Shown here: piece after piece, positions 34,674-45,672 of the stretch | Numbering within the stretch: position 1 is the first letter of the stretch | Layout: each line of letters opens with the position of its first letter | Source: Endothia cerciana | Lineage: Eukaryota > Ascomycota > Sordariomycetes > Diaporthales > Cryphonectriaceae | DNA length: 64,000 nt | Direction of reading: 5' to 3' | Assembly: GCA_026119935.1 (NCBI GenBank) | Contig: JALRMH010000004.1 | Location: 620,001 to 684,000 of the forward strand | Notes under the pieces: generated by a model | Seen by the model: only the letters and a program-made list of their open reading frames with translations | What the model was told of the DNA's origin: nothing | The model's database searches: none | Position numbers and translations under genes: made by a program

Positions 34674-36537
34674 ATGTCGTTGGTAAAGGCGTCGAATCGT
34701 CTGCGGGCAATGACAGCCGGGATCCCATTGAAGGTCCCGGTGGCCCACAGCCCCAGAGCGAAAGCCTTCATAGCAGCAGTGACGCTCGTCTTCTTCTGGG
34801 TAGTCGGTCCGCACACTTTTCAACTTCAGGCAGCCGATGAAGCCGCTCTCACCGAGCCGACATTGGAAGGACTCAACGGAATCATACCTGTTGAGCCTCA
34901 TCCAACGGCAGGGAAAGAGGACTCGCGACCAGCTCTAGACCTGGTGCTCAGCTCGTCTGAAGCCGAGGGCTTCTGCTTCCACTACCACCTCAGTCCTTAC
35001 AATGCATCTGACGCGGGTAAAGGCTCCCATCGTACGCCGCCGCATGTTCTGCGGAAGAGGAGAATATACGATCTACTGGTCGTGACGCCTACGACCTCTG
35101 CTGATCTGCTCGAGTTCCGACTCGCGTCGCTGTATCAGTATGTCGACTACTTCATCATCCTTGAGACCCCGCCCGCGCCCACCGCCGAGCCTCCTCCCGC
35201 CGACCCATTCGCGCCACCACCTCCTGTCGAGCCCCCTGAGCCCCCGACACTGCTCGACAAGATCTGGTCGAGTCGGCTCTCGTCCTACCACGCCAAGATC
35301 AGCCGCCACACCCTCTCGCAGCACTCACACGACTTTAAAGACGGCCTCGACCACGCGGCGACCACACGGAACGCCATATACACGCGGGTCATCCCCCTGC
35401 TCACCGGCGCGCAGAAGGTCCAGCTCGGCGACGTGCTTCTCGTCTCCGACGTCGAGGAGCTCGTGAGGCCAGTGACAATGAAGGTCTTGCGGAACTGCGA
35501 CATCCCCGACCGGACAACGGTACGGACGAGGAAGTACTGGTATAGCTACCAGTGGATGAAGATCGATGGGCTGGGCGTGACGCCGGACCTTTCGGTGGCG
35601 AATCCGGAGGTGCCAGAGCATCCCGACCCTGCCCTGCAGTCGAATGGTGCACGGAAGAGGAAGGCCGCCAAGGGCAACGAGTGGTGGCCGCACCCACAGG
35701 CGACAATCTATCGAGGCGCGGATACCGTTCTGCCAGATGATCTGCGGAAGCAACGTAACCAGGACGAGTACGTGTTCGGTGATGGTGGGTGGACATGTCA
35801 TCTATGCTATTCGACCATCACCGAAACGCTGGCGGGGCTGGGCGAGGCGGGCGTCATCTGGCATGATGGACCGCGTTGGAAAGCTGCCGGGCGGGTGGTG
35901 TCGAAGGTTATGAAGGGTGTCGACCTGTGAGTCTTCAAGACCATCTGGCTGACAAACCCAAAGGCCGGCGGCCATGCTGTTCTGACAACCATCCAGCTAC
36001 GACCGGACTCGACTCTCGCGTATCGAGATCAACCCAGATCTCCCACCTCACCTGCAGAGCAACCCCCACAGGTATAAGTGGTTGCTCGACCGTGATCCGC
36101 TCGGCGCGAACTTCGCGGACTTCAACGCTGGCGATCTTGACCGCTACCTCGCGAAGAAGAAGACCGTGGATGCCGAACCCGACTTCGAAAGGACGCAGCC
36201 TGACGTGGACTACGTACTGGAGAACACGCAGGAGGGCGCGCCACCTCCTCCGCCACCAGCGGCTGGACCTGCACCTTCTTGGCGAGATGGTCCGCTGAAC
36301 TTCGGTGTCCACGAGAACGTCGGCGAAGGCGAGAGCCCGAACCTGAGTGAAGAGGACAAGGATTATTTGGCTCAGATCAGGGGCGCCGCCATGAGACTTA
36401 GCCCGGAGGACATAAATGCATTGCAGCTAGGCGGGGAGGACAGGAAGTTTCTGGAGGAGATCAGGGGAGGTGATTCGGACCTAAGCCCAGAAGCGGTCAG
36501 AATGTTGGAATCGCTCTCGAAGGGGTTGGCATCATGA
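34674..36537 (+). CDS. Glycosyltransferase family 17 protein
   Basis: Exons 34674-35926 and 35997-36537 around a 70-nt intron (GTGAGT...CAG) give 597 aa. A short cytosolic N-terminus precedes one signal-anchor helix (about residues 31-47, AFIAAVTLVFFWVV), so this is a type II membrane protein of the secretory pathway. The GT17 core runs from about 130 to 445: IYDLLVVTPTTSADLLEFRL, YVDYFIILE, and a SDVEEL acidic motif at 258-263 that corresponds to the family's metal/donor site. WHDGPRWK comes near the exon end, and HRYKWLLDRD after the junction. The family includes beta-1,4-mannosyl-glycoprotein N-acetylglucosaminyltransferase (GnT-III); the acceptor in fungi is not established. A Pro-rich insert (about 167-192) interrupts the core, and an unusual acidic helical tail covers the last ~80 residues. 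Confidence 0.9.
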
Positions 36538-38778
36538 CTGCCACAAGCCTCGCGGTCGTGAAAGGCTGCAGTAGAGGGTACCTCGATATTTGCTCGCTCT
36601 GGTAGGATGGCGATAGCATCCTTTACTTGGGGAGGACCTTCATTCTGTAAAGTCCTGCCTTTCAAGAGCCGACCAAGGTTGTGCTTCCACGAAGATTAGA
36701 ACAGTCAAATAGTAAGGGTAACCCGTATTACTTAGATCAGTCTGGGGACACCAATATGCGGAGGGAGAAACCAGTGATGTCCGGATCATAAACCAGGATA
36801 TGCTTTGGAAGGGTAGTATATTTGAAAAGTCACAGGGGTTACGGGAGGCGGTGAAATGAAACGTAGATAGAGATAAGTTTTCCTTTGATCTCCCTCATGA
36901 GTGTCCTCGCGGAAGGCACCGCTGCGGTCCACACAGAGGATGCTAACGCAGAACTTGAAGCCTGGTGCGTCCAAGGATCATCGTCCTCAGCAGGCCCGAA
37001 CATCTTTACGAGATCGAATTCGGTTGACTAGGTAGCCGAGTATGAGTCGATGTCAAGGATAGTCCTTACCATGCAGTGGCCTCCGCCTAATCACATCTCA
37101 CCTGGTCTGGAGAGGTCCTCTTCAGCCCTCTGAGTGGGTCTCGAACTGCGTGCTGGTGCGAATCCCAACGACCGCAATGACCGACGCTGGAAGTGGCCAC
37201 CTGGGTCCCGGCATATCAGTATCATCACAGACGACGAGGTCCAACATGTGACTCTGTGCCCTTCGCCCGCCCGCCATGGGACCATCTAGTGGACAATGGG
37301 TGTAGATCTGCATGCCATGTTGCTTGCTGAAGAGACGAAGGCTATTTAGTAGTTTCACACTACAAACGTCTATCCAACACCGATGCCAGAAATCTGCCTC
37401 CAGGATCCACAGTAAGAAATCTTTACATTCACGGCCTCGACACATCGCAATGCAGGGTTTGTCTGTCTCAAGTGCAAGATGCCGCTACCATGGGATAGGG
37501 GGTAGATTATACTCGGTAATTGTATCACAGTATCATGACTCCCTTGCTGGGATAGACGACACCACGGGAGGCGTTTGCCGTGCATCTCGACACCAGCGTG
37601 TTCCAGCCCGAGGCCGTGGTCTGGGCATGGTCAGGTCTCCCGCGCCTGTGAACTGCACGGATGCCGCAGACCCAGACGGGGAACGCTGAACAGGGGCTCA
37701 CATGAAGGCTCGGTCGTGCGGAAGACACCTCCTCAACACCCAGGAGAACCTCTGTGGGGAACTCGATAGCTCGGTATGACACAGGAGATGAGAAATAAAC
37801 ACATGGCCTGAAGTGAGTGTCTCTGGAGATGATCCTGGTGTGCCCATGTGGTCCGAGAAACGCAAAGCGGACGGCAGGATTGGTTAAGTCCATCTAGGAG
37901 GGCGCGCTCTCTATCTCTGGTGGAGACTTCCAGAGCCTTGGAAGGGCGCGAGATCGTATACCCCTCTGGTCTAAAGCTTTCCCGGCCGCCCATCACAGAA
38001 GAGGCCTCCGCGGCGAGGAGGGCGCAACGGCCCATCAGCTGCTAGGCGCCGGTCCGCAGACAGAGAGGCAGAGGAAGGCAAAGGGCCCGGGACACATGTC
38101 CTCGCCTGGGCACTCACCTACACCATGTTCCTCATTGGCGAGTTCCCACATTAGTCCCAGCACGGGGGAAGGGGGATACGAAGCCCACGCCGGGGAACAT
38201 GTGACAACCGGCCGCTCTCGCGGGGAGATCTCATGCAGCCATCGGAGATCCGAGGAGGAGGACGCTGCTGGCTCGCCGGTCAGGCCACCTCACCTGTATG
38301 AGACGTAGTAACCCTGTTAACCGTCGCCACATGCAACGACACTCCTCTGCGGTCATTCGGGCAGCAGGAGACATAGGTGCTTTGTGGCGGATTAGCCCGA
38401 CCGGATAACGGTGCGAGATAGGAGTCAAGACTCGGGGGCTTCGCCTTCAGTCTAGTTGTGCCCACCCTGCTCGCGCAGCACCATCGGGCATTTCAACGCC
38501 AGCCGAGTACCTCGTCATCGAACACAAGTGGAGCGCCCACAGCAGTAGTAGGAGTAGTCGTAGGAGTCGCATCAAGCCGCGCTCTTAAGAGCCCCTGGCC
38601 CACCAGTAGCAGAGCTCACAAGGACCACACCCCCCCCCCTCAAGCGGTCTTCCAAAGCCACCCGGTCCCGTCGAAGCTAATGCGCTCAGCTTGCCCATGG
38701 CCCCTTATCCAGAGGCCTCGACTGGTCAGGCCATCCCCGCCCCACGGACCTCCTACGCGCAGCCTCGGGATGGAGATA

Positions 38779-38840
38779 CGTACATACATACATACATACA
38801 TACATACATACATACATACATACATACATACATACATACA
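38779..38840. repeat. (CATA)n microsatellite
   Basis: About fifteen uninterrupted tetranucleotide units in non-coding DNA. Confidence 0.95.
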
Positions 38841-40082
38841 AACCGATATACATATGCACCGAGGGGCAGTCTATTTTAAGCACAGACGAGACAGACAGAC
38901 GCGGGTCCGTCCAATCGATTGATACGGAGGCCACGCAGGAACCAGTAGCTGGCATTACATACATTACGCGCGCCCCAAAGAGAGAAAAAGTGTGGGAGCC
39001 AGGGGGGGGAGGGGGAGGGAGGGAGGAAGGGGTGAAAGGGCAGGGTGGAGTTTTAGGAATCTCGTATTCCTCCGATCCTCCTCCCCCTGCTCTTTCTTGC
39101 TGACCCGTTATCTCGTCTCTCGGGGAGAGGGTATACAGCCACCGCCGGCGCCTGCGGACCTCAGGACCTAAGGTTTGACCAGGTGACCACCACAGCGTGC
39201 ATCCTGCCACATGGTCATATGGTCGGTACCCAGGTGTCTAGGTACAGATGGATGCATAGAGAGGACCACCCAGCTCGTGACCTCCAACAGTGCCGCGGCC
39301 GAGCCAAAGAAAGTCCGTCCAGCTCTTGTTAGCTGGAGGGCAGGGCCGTTTGCCTCTCCATAAGCATCATGATTGTGGTTGTTCTGACCAGTGTCACAGC
39401 TCCAGCGAACACTACGTAGTAGCATGACGATCAACATGGTGACCCCGGAGAATATCAAAACACTTCGGAATGAGCTACATTGTGTGAATGCCAAAGTGGA
39501 GGAAAAGGCTTTATTCGATTCGAAATTACTATTATCTATTAGATCTCCGGGCAAAAGCCATCCCAGGCCGCTGGGTCTGCTGGTCGAGACCGACCCGCAG
39601 AGCCGCAGACGAGACGAGACCATGACAGTTGCCAACGGCAGATGAGGTTCGTGCTTAAGACGCGTGTTGTTCACCGTCTTGTTCGAACACCCTTGGCTCC
39701 GCGCAATAGGTTCGTTTGCCTTTTCCTCTTGCCTCGTAAACTTCAAAAGCACAACAGCGCACGACCGCTTCGCACTGCTTGGTAGGAAGATTCCCCGCCC
39801 GATCGATCGATCTGACACCGCGACTTTGAACACAAAACGCCGTATCTTGCCTCTTCCCCTTCAGCACAATACAAGCCGCCTTCGGACACATCCGAAAATT
39901 TTCCGGAGAACAAGCTCGTCCAAGAGAACCAACATAACGCCGCGCAATGCTGAAGCGGATCACTCCCGATCCCTACCCACATCCTTGTTGGGCCTCAAGC
40001 TTCCCAAACCTTCCCAAGCCATCCCTGAAAATAGTCCAAAAAATATAGTCGCTATGCAGTTGGGTATCATGATCATCAAATC

Positions 40083-40365
40083 CGTAAGGAGTGTCGTCTA
40101 TGCCGAAGTAAATCCGCCATAACTTTCGGGGTTGCCAAAGGAGTGTCTATAGTATTTCCGTCCAAGCCGGCTAAGTCAAAAAGGAATGTCTATGGTGGGT
40201 ATCTTTGGGTGGTTGACAAAGGAGCGTCATGGAGTATCTTGCGATAGTCCGTAGTTTGTGATTTCGAACAAAAGAGCGTCGTCAAGTGTTGCAGAACACT
40301 TGGCAATGTCCGGAGCTTTGTTTGTTTGTGGAGTTGAGCGATCGTGGGCTGAAAGGAGCGTGGTG
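40083..40365 (+). repeat. Degenerate dispersed repeat, core AAAGGAGYGTC
   Basis: Six related short words occur on the same strand near 40085, 40136, 40178, 40217, 40268 and 40351, spaced 39 to 83 bases apart. The best pair shares GGTTGMCAAAGGAGYGTC. The spacers between them do not align by eye. It could be a worn minisatellite or a cluster of binding sites. Confidence 0.45.
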
Positions 40366-40801
40366 TGCAATTGCGGCTGTCAGAAGAGAAATGCGAGCTA
40401 CAGCTCAGCCAATATTAACAACATCGTAGAACGCGGGGAGTTTTGTGAGGGAGACCAGAAACCAAGGCGCGGGGAGGCGCCTTAGGGTGCGCTGTTCTTT
40501 CTGTCGTCGGCCGGGTAATAGAAGGTGGGTGGAGCAGAGGCCGTGGAGAGGTTATGTCGGTGATGAGACGAGAGGTGGTTTGGTGAGCCTGCAAGTGGAG
40601 ACTCGGGAATGGGGAGCATGGAGAAGCCCTCGGGCGAGAGGAAAGGAGAAGCAGCTGTTGTTGAGACCGAGACCGAGGGTGAATGGCGGAACATCAGGTT
40701 CTCCGGCGGCGGTATGGTCGGGGTGGTGCTCAGGTAAGGTGAATGCGTCCTGTCCAATCTGTCAATTAACTTGCGTCCTTGGTGGTAACGGCCAGATGGA
40801 C

Positions 40802-42713
40802 CTAGTTCCACAGAGGCTGGACTTGGATTGGAGTGACGAACCCGAAGTCGTACGGCCCGCCCATCTGGGGGTGACTGCCGGCGAAGCCCATGTTGCATGA
40901 GTTGAAGTTCTCGCTGCTGCCTGGCCCTGGTAGGGACAGACGCAGGTTAGGCCCGGCAAAACCCAGGCCATATGAGCCGGAGTCTTCGTTGTCGCTGTAG
41001 ACGACTGGCGAATTCTCATAGTTGAACTCATCTCCGATGCTGGATGCCTCACACGTGCTAGACACAGGACTATAGCACCCAGCCATCGGTGGAGGGATCT
41101 TCAGGTACTGCTGGTTGCTGTAGGGGGACGGCATGGCAACTGGGCTGACGGGGACACCCGGGGCACTGCCTTCGGACTTGATGGACAGATTTTCGGTGCT
41201 GTAGCTGAAGATGGGGTTGCCTGAATAAGGGAGACCATCGGTCAGAGGCCCCGACGTCACGGGCAAGGCAAAATCGTCTTTAGCAGAGAAAGGTGACGGC
41301 GCCGGCGTAAACCAGCCCATGCGGGCGCGGAACTCCCGAACCATATCTCTGGCAAAGCTCATGAGCTGCCGTGTTGCCTCTGGATACCCCTCAGCATCGT
41401 AGATGCTGTGAGACACCAATCGCTTGTCGATCTCCTCCAACGGCCCGATAGCCAGGTTCCCGAAGTAGGCAGCGCCAATCTCAGGGAACATGCGCTCCAT
41501 GAGGACAGCCACGGTGTAGTAGTATGCAATGACCACCAGGGCGTTCGGGGATACCTGCGTCTGACGCAGGTGCATGACGGGGAGCCAGAACAGCCACTCC
41601 CGCAGAGGCTTGAGCCGTTCAAACTGATCAGCCACGGCCATGGACTGGTCGACCTTGCGGGTGCCCTTGAGGAAGCTGACCAGCTGGGCCACGAGCTTGG
41701 TGTCCTCCCGACCCTGCTTCAAGTGAGCCTCCAGCTTCTGCAGCTGCTGGAGGGTGTGGTTGAATGCCTCAGAGTCGTCTTTGCCTGGGAGCCTCGGCTT
41801 ATGGTCCGGGGAAGGGGAGGCAGGTGCAGTGGGGAATGTGACAGTCTCCGCGATGAAATCCCCAAACTGAGACTTGTGCTTCCAGGAACCCATCTGGTCG
41901 ATGACTCCTCGGGTGCCCTGCATGTGTTGGGTCCAGCTCCTCCAGTCAGTGGCCTGCCAAGATAGTACCATAGAGGCGGCGAGGATAGCGTCAGAGTTTG
42001 CCTCCGAGAAGGCGTTGAGCGCCTTGCTCACCCCCATCAGTGCACGTCCGCGGTGCTCGAACGCCATCTTGCCAACCATAGGGCATCCAGTGATGTTTGA
42101 GATGTGCTCGGCTGAGAAAGCCAGCAGGGCCTCCATGACGAAGCGGTGAATGGCACCGACACCAAGGATACTAAAGTTCATATACATATTAGCACAGCCA
42201 ATCGGCATACCATCATGCCGCGAGACCGAGTAATGGGCACACTTACGTTGGAATCTGGCGGGTCCACAAGGTAAAGCCGTTTGCATCCCAAGTGCTCAGT
42301 TCGTTGCTGATGGATGCAACATGGTGGATCAGCCGCAGCTCCTCGAAGGTATAGTTCTCGGGCATGGGCGGGTTGGCGATGTGCAGCTCCGGGAAGGGGA
42401 AGAAGCCCGTCCGGCGCCACTGGTCGATGACAGCTTCGACCTCGGGGTCCCACATCAGATTGGGAGGGCCATTGGGTCTGGCCTCCTGAACCGGGAGGTC
42501 GTTGTACGGGCACCTGATCTTGTGCTTGGTGCAGTTCTTGCACTGCGGGAAGTTCTCATCGCATCTGATGTGCCGCTTCTTGCAGGTCTCGCAGCCCTTG
42601 CGAGACTTGGTGTGGCTGTATAAAATGGTCAGCATCTTAGGGGGGCATGTCCTGGGATTGGTGCACGAGTGAGCATACCTTCGTCGGGGAGGACCGCCAC
42701 CTGGACCAGCCAT
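40802..42713 (-). CDS. Zn(II)2Cys6 fungal transcription factor
   Basis: Exons 42713-42679, 42615-42247 and 42170-40802, with introns of 63 and 76 nt (donors GTATGC and GTAAGT, acceptors CAG and TAG), give 590 aa. The binuclear zinc cluster is close to the N-terminus with Cys at residues 20, 23, 30, 37, 40 and 47 (CETCKKRHIRC, CKNCTKHKIRC). A middle alpha-helical regulatory region follows (about 100-380; LAFSAEHISNITG, LSWQATDWRSWTQHM). The C-terminus is Ser/Pro/Gly-rich and disordered. It is a fungus-specific nuclear regulator. The overall layout resembles the sterol-uptake (UPC2-like) group, but I cannot name an orthologue or targets. The stop at 40802 follows VQPLWN. Coding-like sequence continues on this strand at 40755-40487, so an alternative last exon is possible. 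Confidence 0.9.
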
Positions 42714-44152
42714 TGTTACAGATTTTGGGATGTTGGGAGTGAAAGGAGCTGGTACGCGTATTAGTACGGCAGTGGAGGATAATGCAAATCACCAACTGCA
42801 AGAGTAATGATTGCGCCGAGGAGAGGAGGCGTGCTCACATAAGATATCACTCGTGGCAGCACGGGTGATTTTCGAGCGAGTGTCTCTTAAGAGGTGACAG
42901 TCCGAGGCCCCAAGGGTTGAATATGGCCGTTGCCCCCGAATAGCTGGGAAGCAGCAGATCAAGGTCGAGAAGTTTGAGGCTGCAGAAGCGGGTCGAGGAC
43001 TGGAAGGGGCGAGTCAAGACCGAATTGTCTAGGTTTGGACTTTGGTGGACTGGTGATGTCTCGATCGCATTGACGTTTGGTCCCAGAAAGCGGCTCTTCC
43101 TTCCTCTCCGACTCTCCTTGCGTGGGGGGGGTGACTCCGGGGACGATAGCGAGCGTTGAAAGAATTCGAGGTGGTCAAAGCGAGTGTGGACAAGATCGAA
43201 GTGATGCCTGGATCTGCAAGGGCATTGAACCCGTGCACGAGGTAGTCGAGGTGCTGGTTCAGGTTGGCCTGGGCTCGCCAGATCGTGGGGGGGGGGGGCT
43301 CCGGGTTGAGGTATGCGATACTGCTATTGGAGACTTTGATTCCCAAGGTTGGCTGGCAGATGGTTTTTTGGTGGTGATATCAGCTGTCTGACAGGTACGA
43401 GTACGGTGGAGTCCGGGTACTAGTCCTGTTCCTTGCCACAGATTCGGATAGAGGCGAATACGGAAAAAGAAAAACGATAAAAAGCACAAAGCGAATGACA
43501 GGAGTCAACGAGGACTTCCTAAGGGTTTGTTTGCGTTAGCGAACGTGGGTTGAGTGCAGCAACAGCGGCTGGATCGGGAGTTGGCGATGTCAAGTTTGGA
43601 GGATGAATAAAATGAGAGGAGCGAGGGGTTGGGTTGTGGGAGGACCCGACAGTGTTAAATACTGGAGCCCCCGTTCCAACCCTGCGGCCAACCAGCAGCC
43701 AAGCCCGGAGGGCAGAGAGGCCCACGCAGGTTAAGGAGCTTCTGAGAGGGGGGGGTGCTGGATTGGATTTGGGGGGGGGGATGGGGGAATTGGGGGGGGG
43801 GGGGCGATGGCCACTGGCCGCTGCCCCAAGCGCTCCCGCTCCGCCTCAAGAGACAAAGGGCACAGTGCGGGTGGGGGTCTGGTTCATGGGTGAGTGGATG
43901 ATGGTACTATGGTATGGGACCAGTGGATCGGTGGGGCGAGTGTCAGGTGTGTGAGTACCATATTATGTGGGTGATGTGTGTGTGGGTGCGTATGTCTGTT
44001 GTGTGGCTTGCATGGGTGGAGCGACGAGCCATGAGGAATAGGCTAGCCCTGTTTCCAAGAAGTGGTCGTGCAGAGCGCCGCATCTGCATGAGGGAAACGC
44101 TGCAGGGATGGATGGGGATCAAGGAGGATCCGTGATCATGACTGAACATAAT

Positions 44153-44200
44153 CATGGACATGGGACATGGACATGGACATGGACAATGGACAATGGACAT
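44153..44200. repeat. ATGGAC hexamer-like repeat
   Basis: Seven to eight imperfect units of a GGACAT/GGACAA hexamer in non-coding DNA. Confidence 0.85.
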
Positions 44201-45635
44201 GCGTATTTCGACCCATCCTCGACCAAGTCTCCCCCCCCCGCCGCCCAGCCCGGACACCATTTCTGCCCTCCCAGGCTGGAATTCTCCTTTGCGTCCCCGG
44301 CCCCGAAAGATCCGTGGACGGCACTGATCATCAGGGTTACCCTTCAAGTACAGTAAGTAGTAGGTGCTTCTATTGTAGTACATGCTATGGTAGTGGTATG
44401 GCCGGTCTTCACAGCACGTACCGCGGCGGCCCAGTTCCTCCCACCTCGACACAGCATGTTCAATAAGCTTTCCGATCTCGCCAGGCAGTCCCGAACGGCC
44501 AGGAGAAGGTACCACAGTACATGCCAGGTGACTGGCGGCAAAAGGAGAGCCCAGAGCATCATATCACCAGATCCCTGGAAGGAGAGTTACGTACTGTATC
44601 CTGAACTGTGCACGATGCTCTTGACTCTGCCCTAAGCGAGGCACTTGTGCCCACTGTGGAAGAGCGGCTGTGGCCCGCGGGAGGTACATAGCATCCCGTA
44701 CATAGCATCCCTGTACAGTGTGTAGACCTACCGTAGTACATAGTGCCACCTCCTCCTCCTCCCATCTCACCAAAGCCTCCTGGGCGCTGTGGAATGTGCT
44801 TGCCGTCACCCTAGGATGGTTTTAGGGTTGGAAGGGAAAAGAAGAAGAAGACCAACCCCCCCCCCCCCAAAAAAAGAGAATGGAAAAAAATAAAAAAAAA
44901 AGAGAAAGAGAAAGAGAAGGAGAGAGAGAGACAGAGAGAGAGGAGGGGGGTGGAAGAAAGGAAAGAACCTTCCCACCCCCCAAACCGACAGGGACTTTTC
45001 GATTTCTTAACCCCCAGTCCAGATGAGGGCGGATCTCGGCACCGCCCTCTCGAAGAGATATGCACTGTACTATGTATGGTCTGTCTTGTTTGTTATTCCT
45101 CCTCCCTCTCACCCTCCTCCTTACATAGTACATCCTCTTGCCCCACCGCCGACAATAGGACCGCTTAGTCGTGCATTGATTGCGCCGCGAGTCCGTCCTG
45201 GATCCAGTCAGCTCAGCACTCCGGGCAATGCTAGGCACATTTCCAATGTCCTCGTCCACAAGAGGCAGCGAGGGCCGACTCGAGTCTGTGTCACCCTTTC
45301 GATGAGAGAGGAGACACCGAGATGACCGTGGGCTTGTTTCCTGGTTCATCACTTTCCAGAGTTGGCCAGCTTCCAGAAGGAGATCCCAATCTTCCCCCAT
45401 TGCAGCTGGGGCTCTCTTCCCCATTTTCTCCGTTTGGCCTGCGCATGGCTTGCACGGCCTGGCACGAATGGAGAGTCCCCCCCCCCCCTAAAGAAGAGAA
45501 GAAAAAAAAAAGAAAAAAGACCACACGCGCAGTCAACTTGCGGTGGCGTTCCTTGGCACATGGATTGGTCCGTGCGTCCCAAAATCCCAAGCAGCGCAGC
45601 ATTAGGTCGGCAGCCTCCTGTTCTTCCCACACAGC

Positions 45636-45637
<2 letters not shown>

Positions 45638-45671
<34 letters not shown>
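45638..45671. repeat. (CAG)n triplet repeat
   Basis: About eleven CAG/GCA units outside any supported coding region. Confidence 0.93.

Positions 45672-45672
<1 letters not shown>

Larger units (their letters stand above)
36538..40801. other. Gene-poor region, 4.3 kb
   Basis: No complete gene is supported. It contains a CATA tetranucleotide repeat, a more AT-rich stretch at about 39450-40440, a set of short degenerate repeats (40083-40365) and, at its right edge, a minus-strand coding-like segment (40487-40755) that may belong to the Zn2Cys6 gene. Confidence 0.55.

Noticed and set aside
37141..37200. Possible tRNA B-box-like words (GGTGCGAATCCC)
   Set aside because: The word does not match the GGTTCRANNCC B box, and no A box or cloverleaf partner was found. 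No tRNA is supported in the window.
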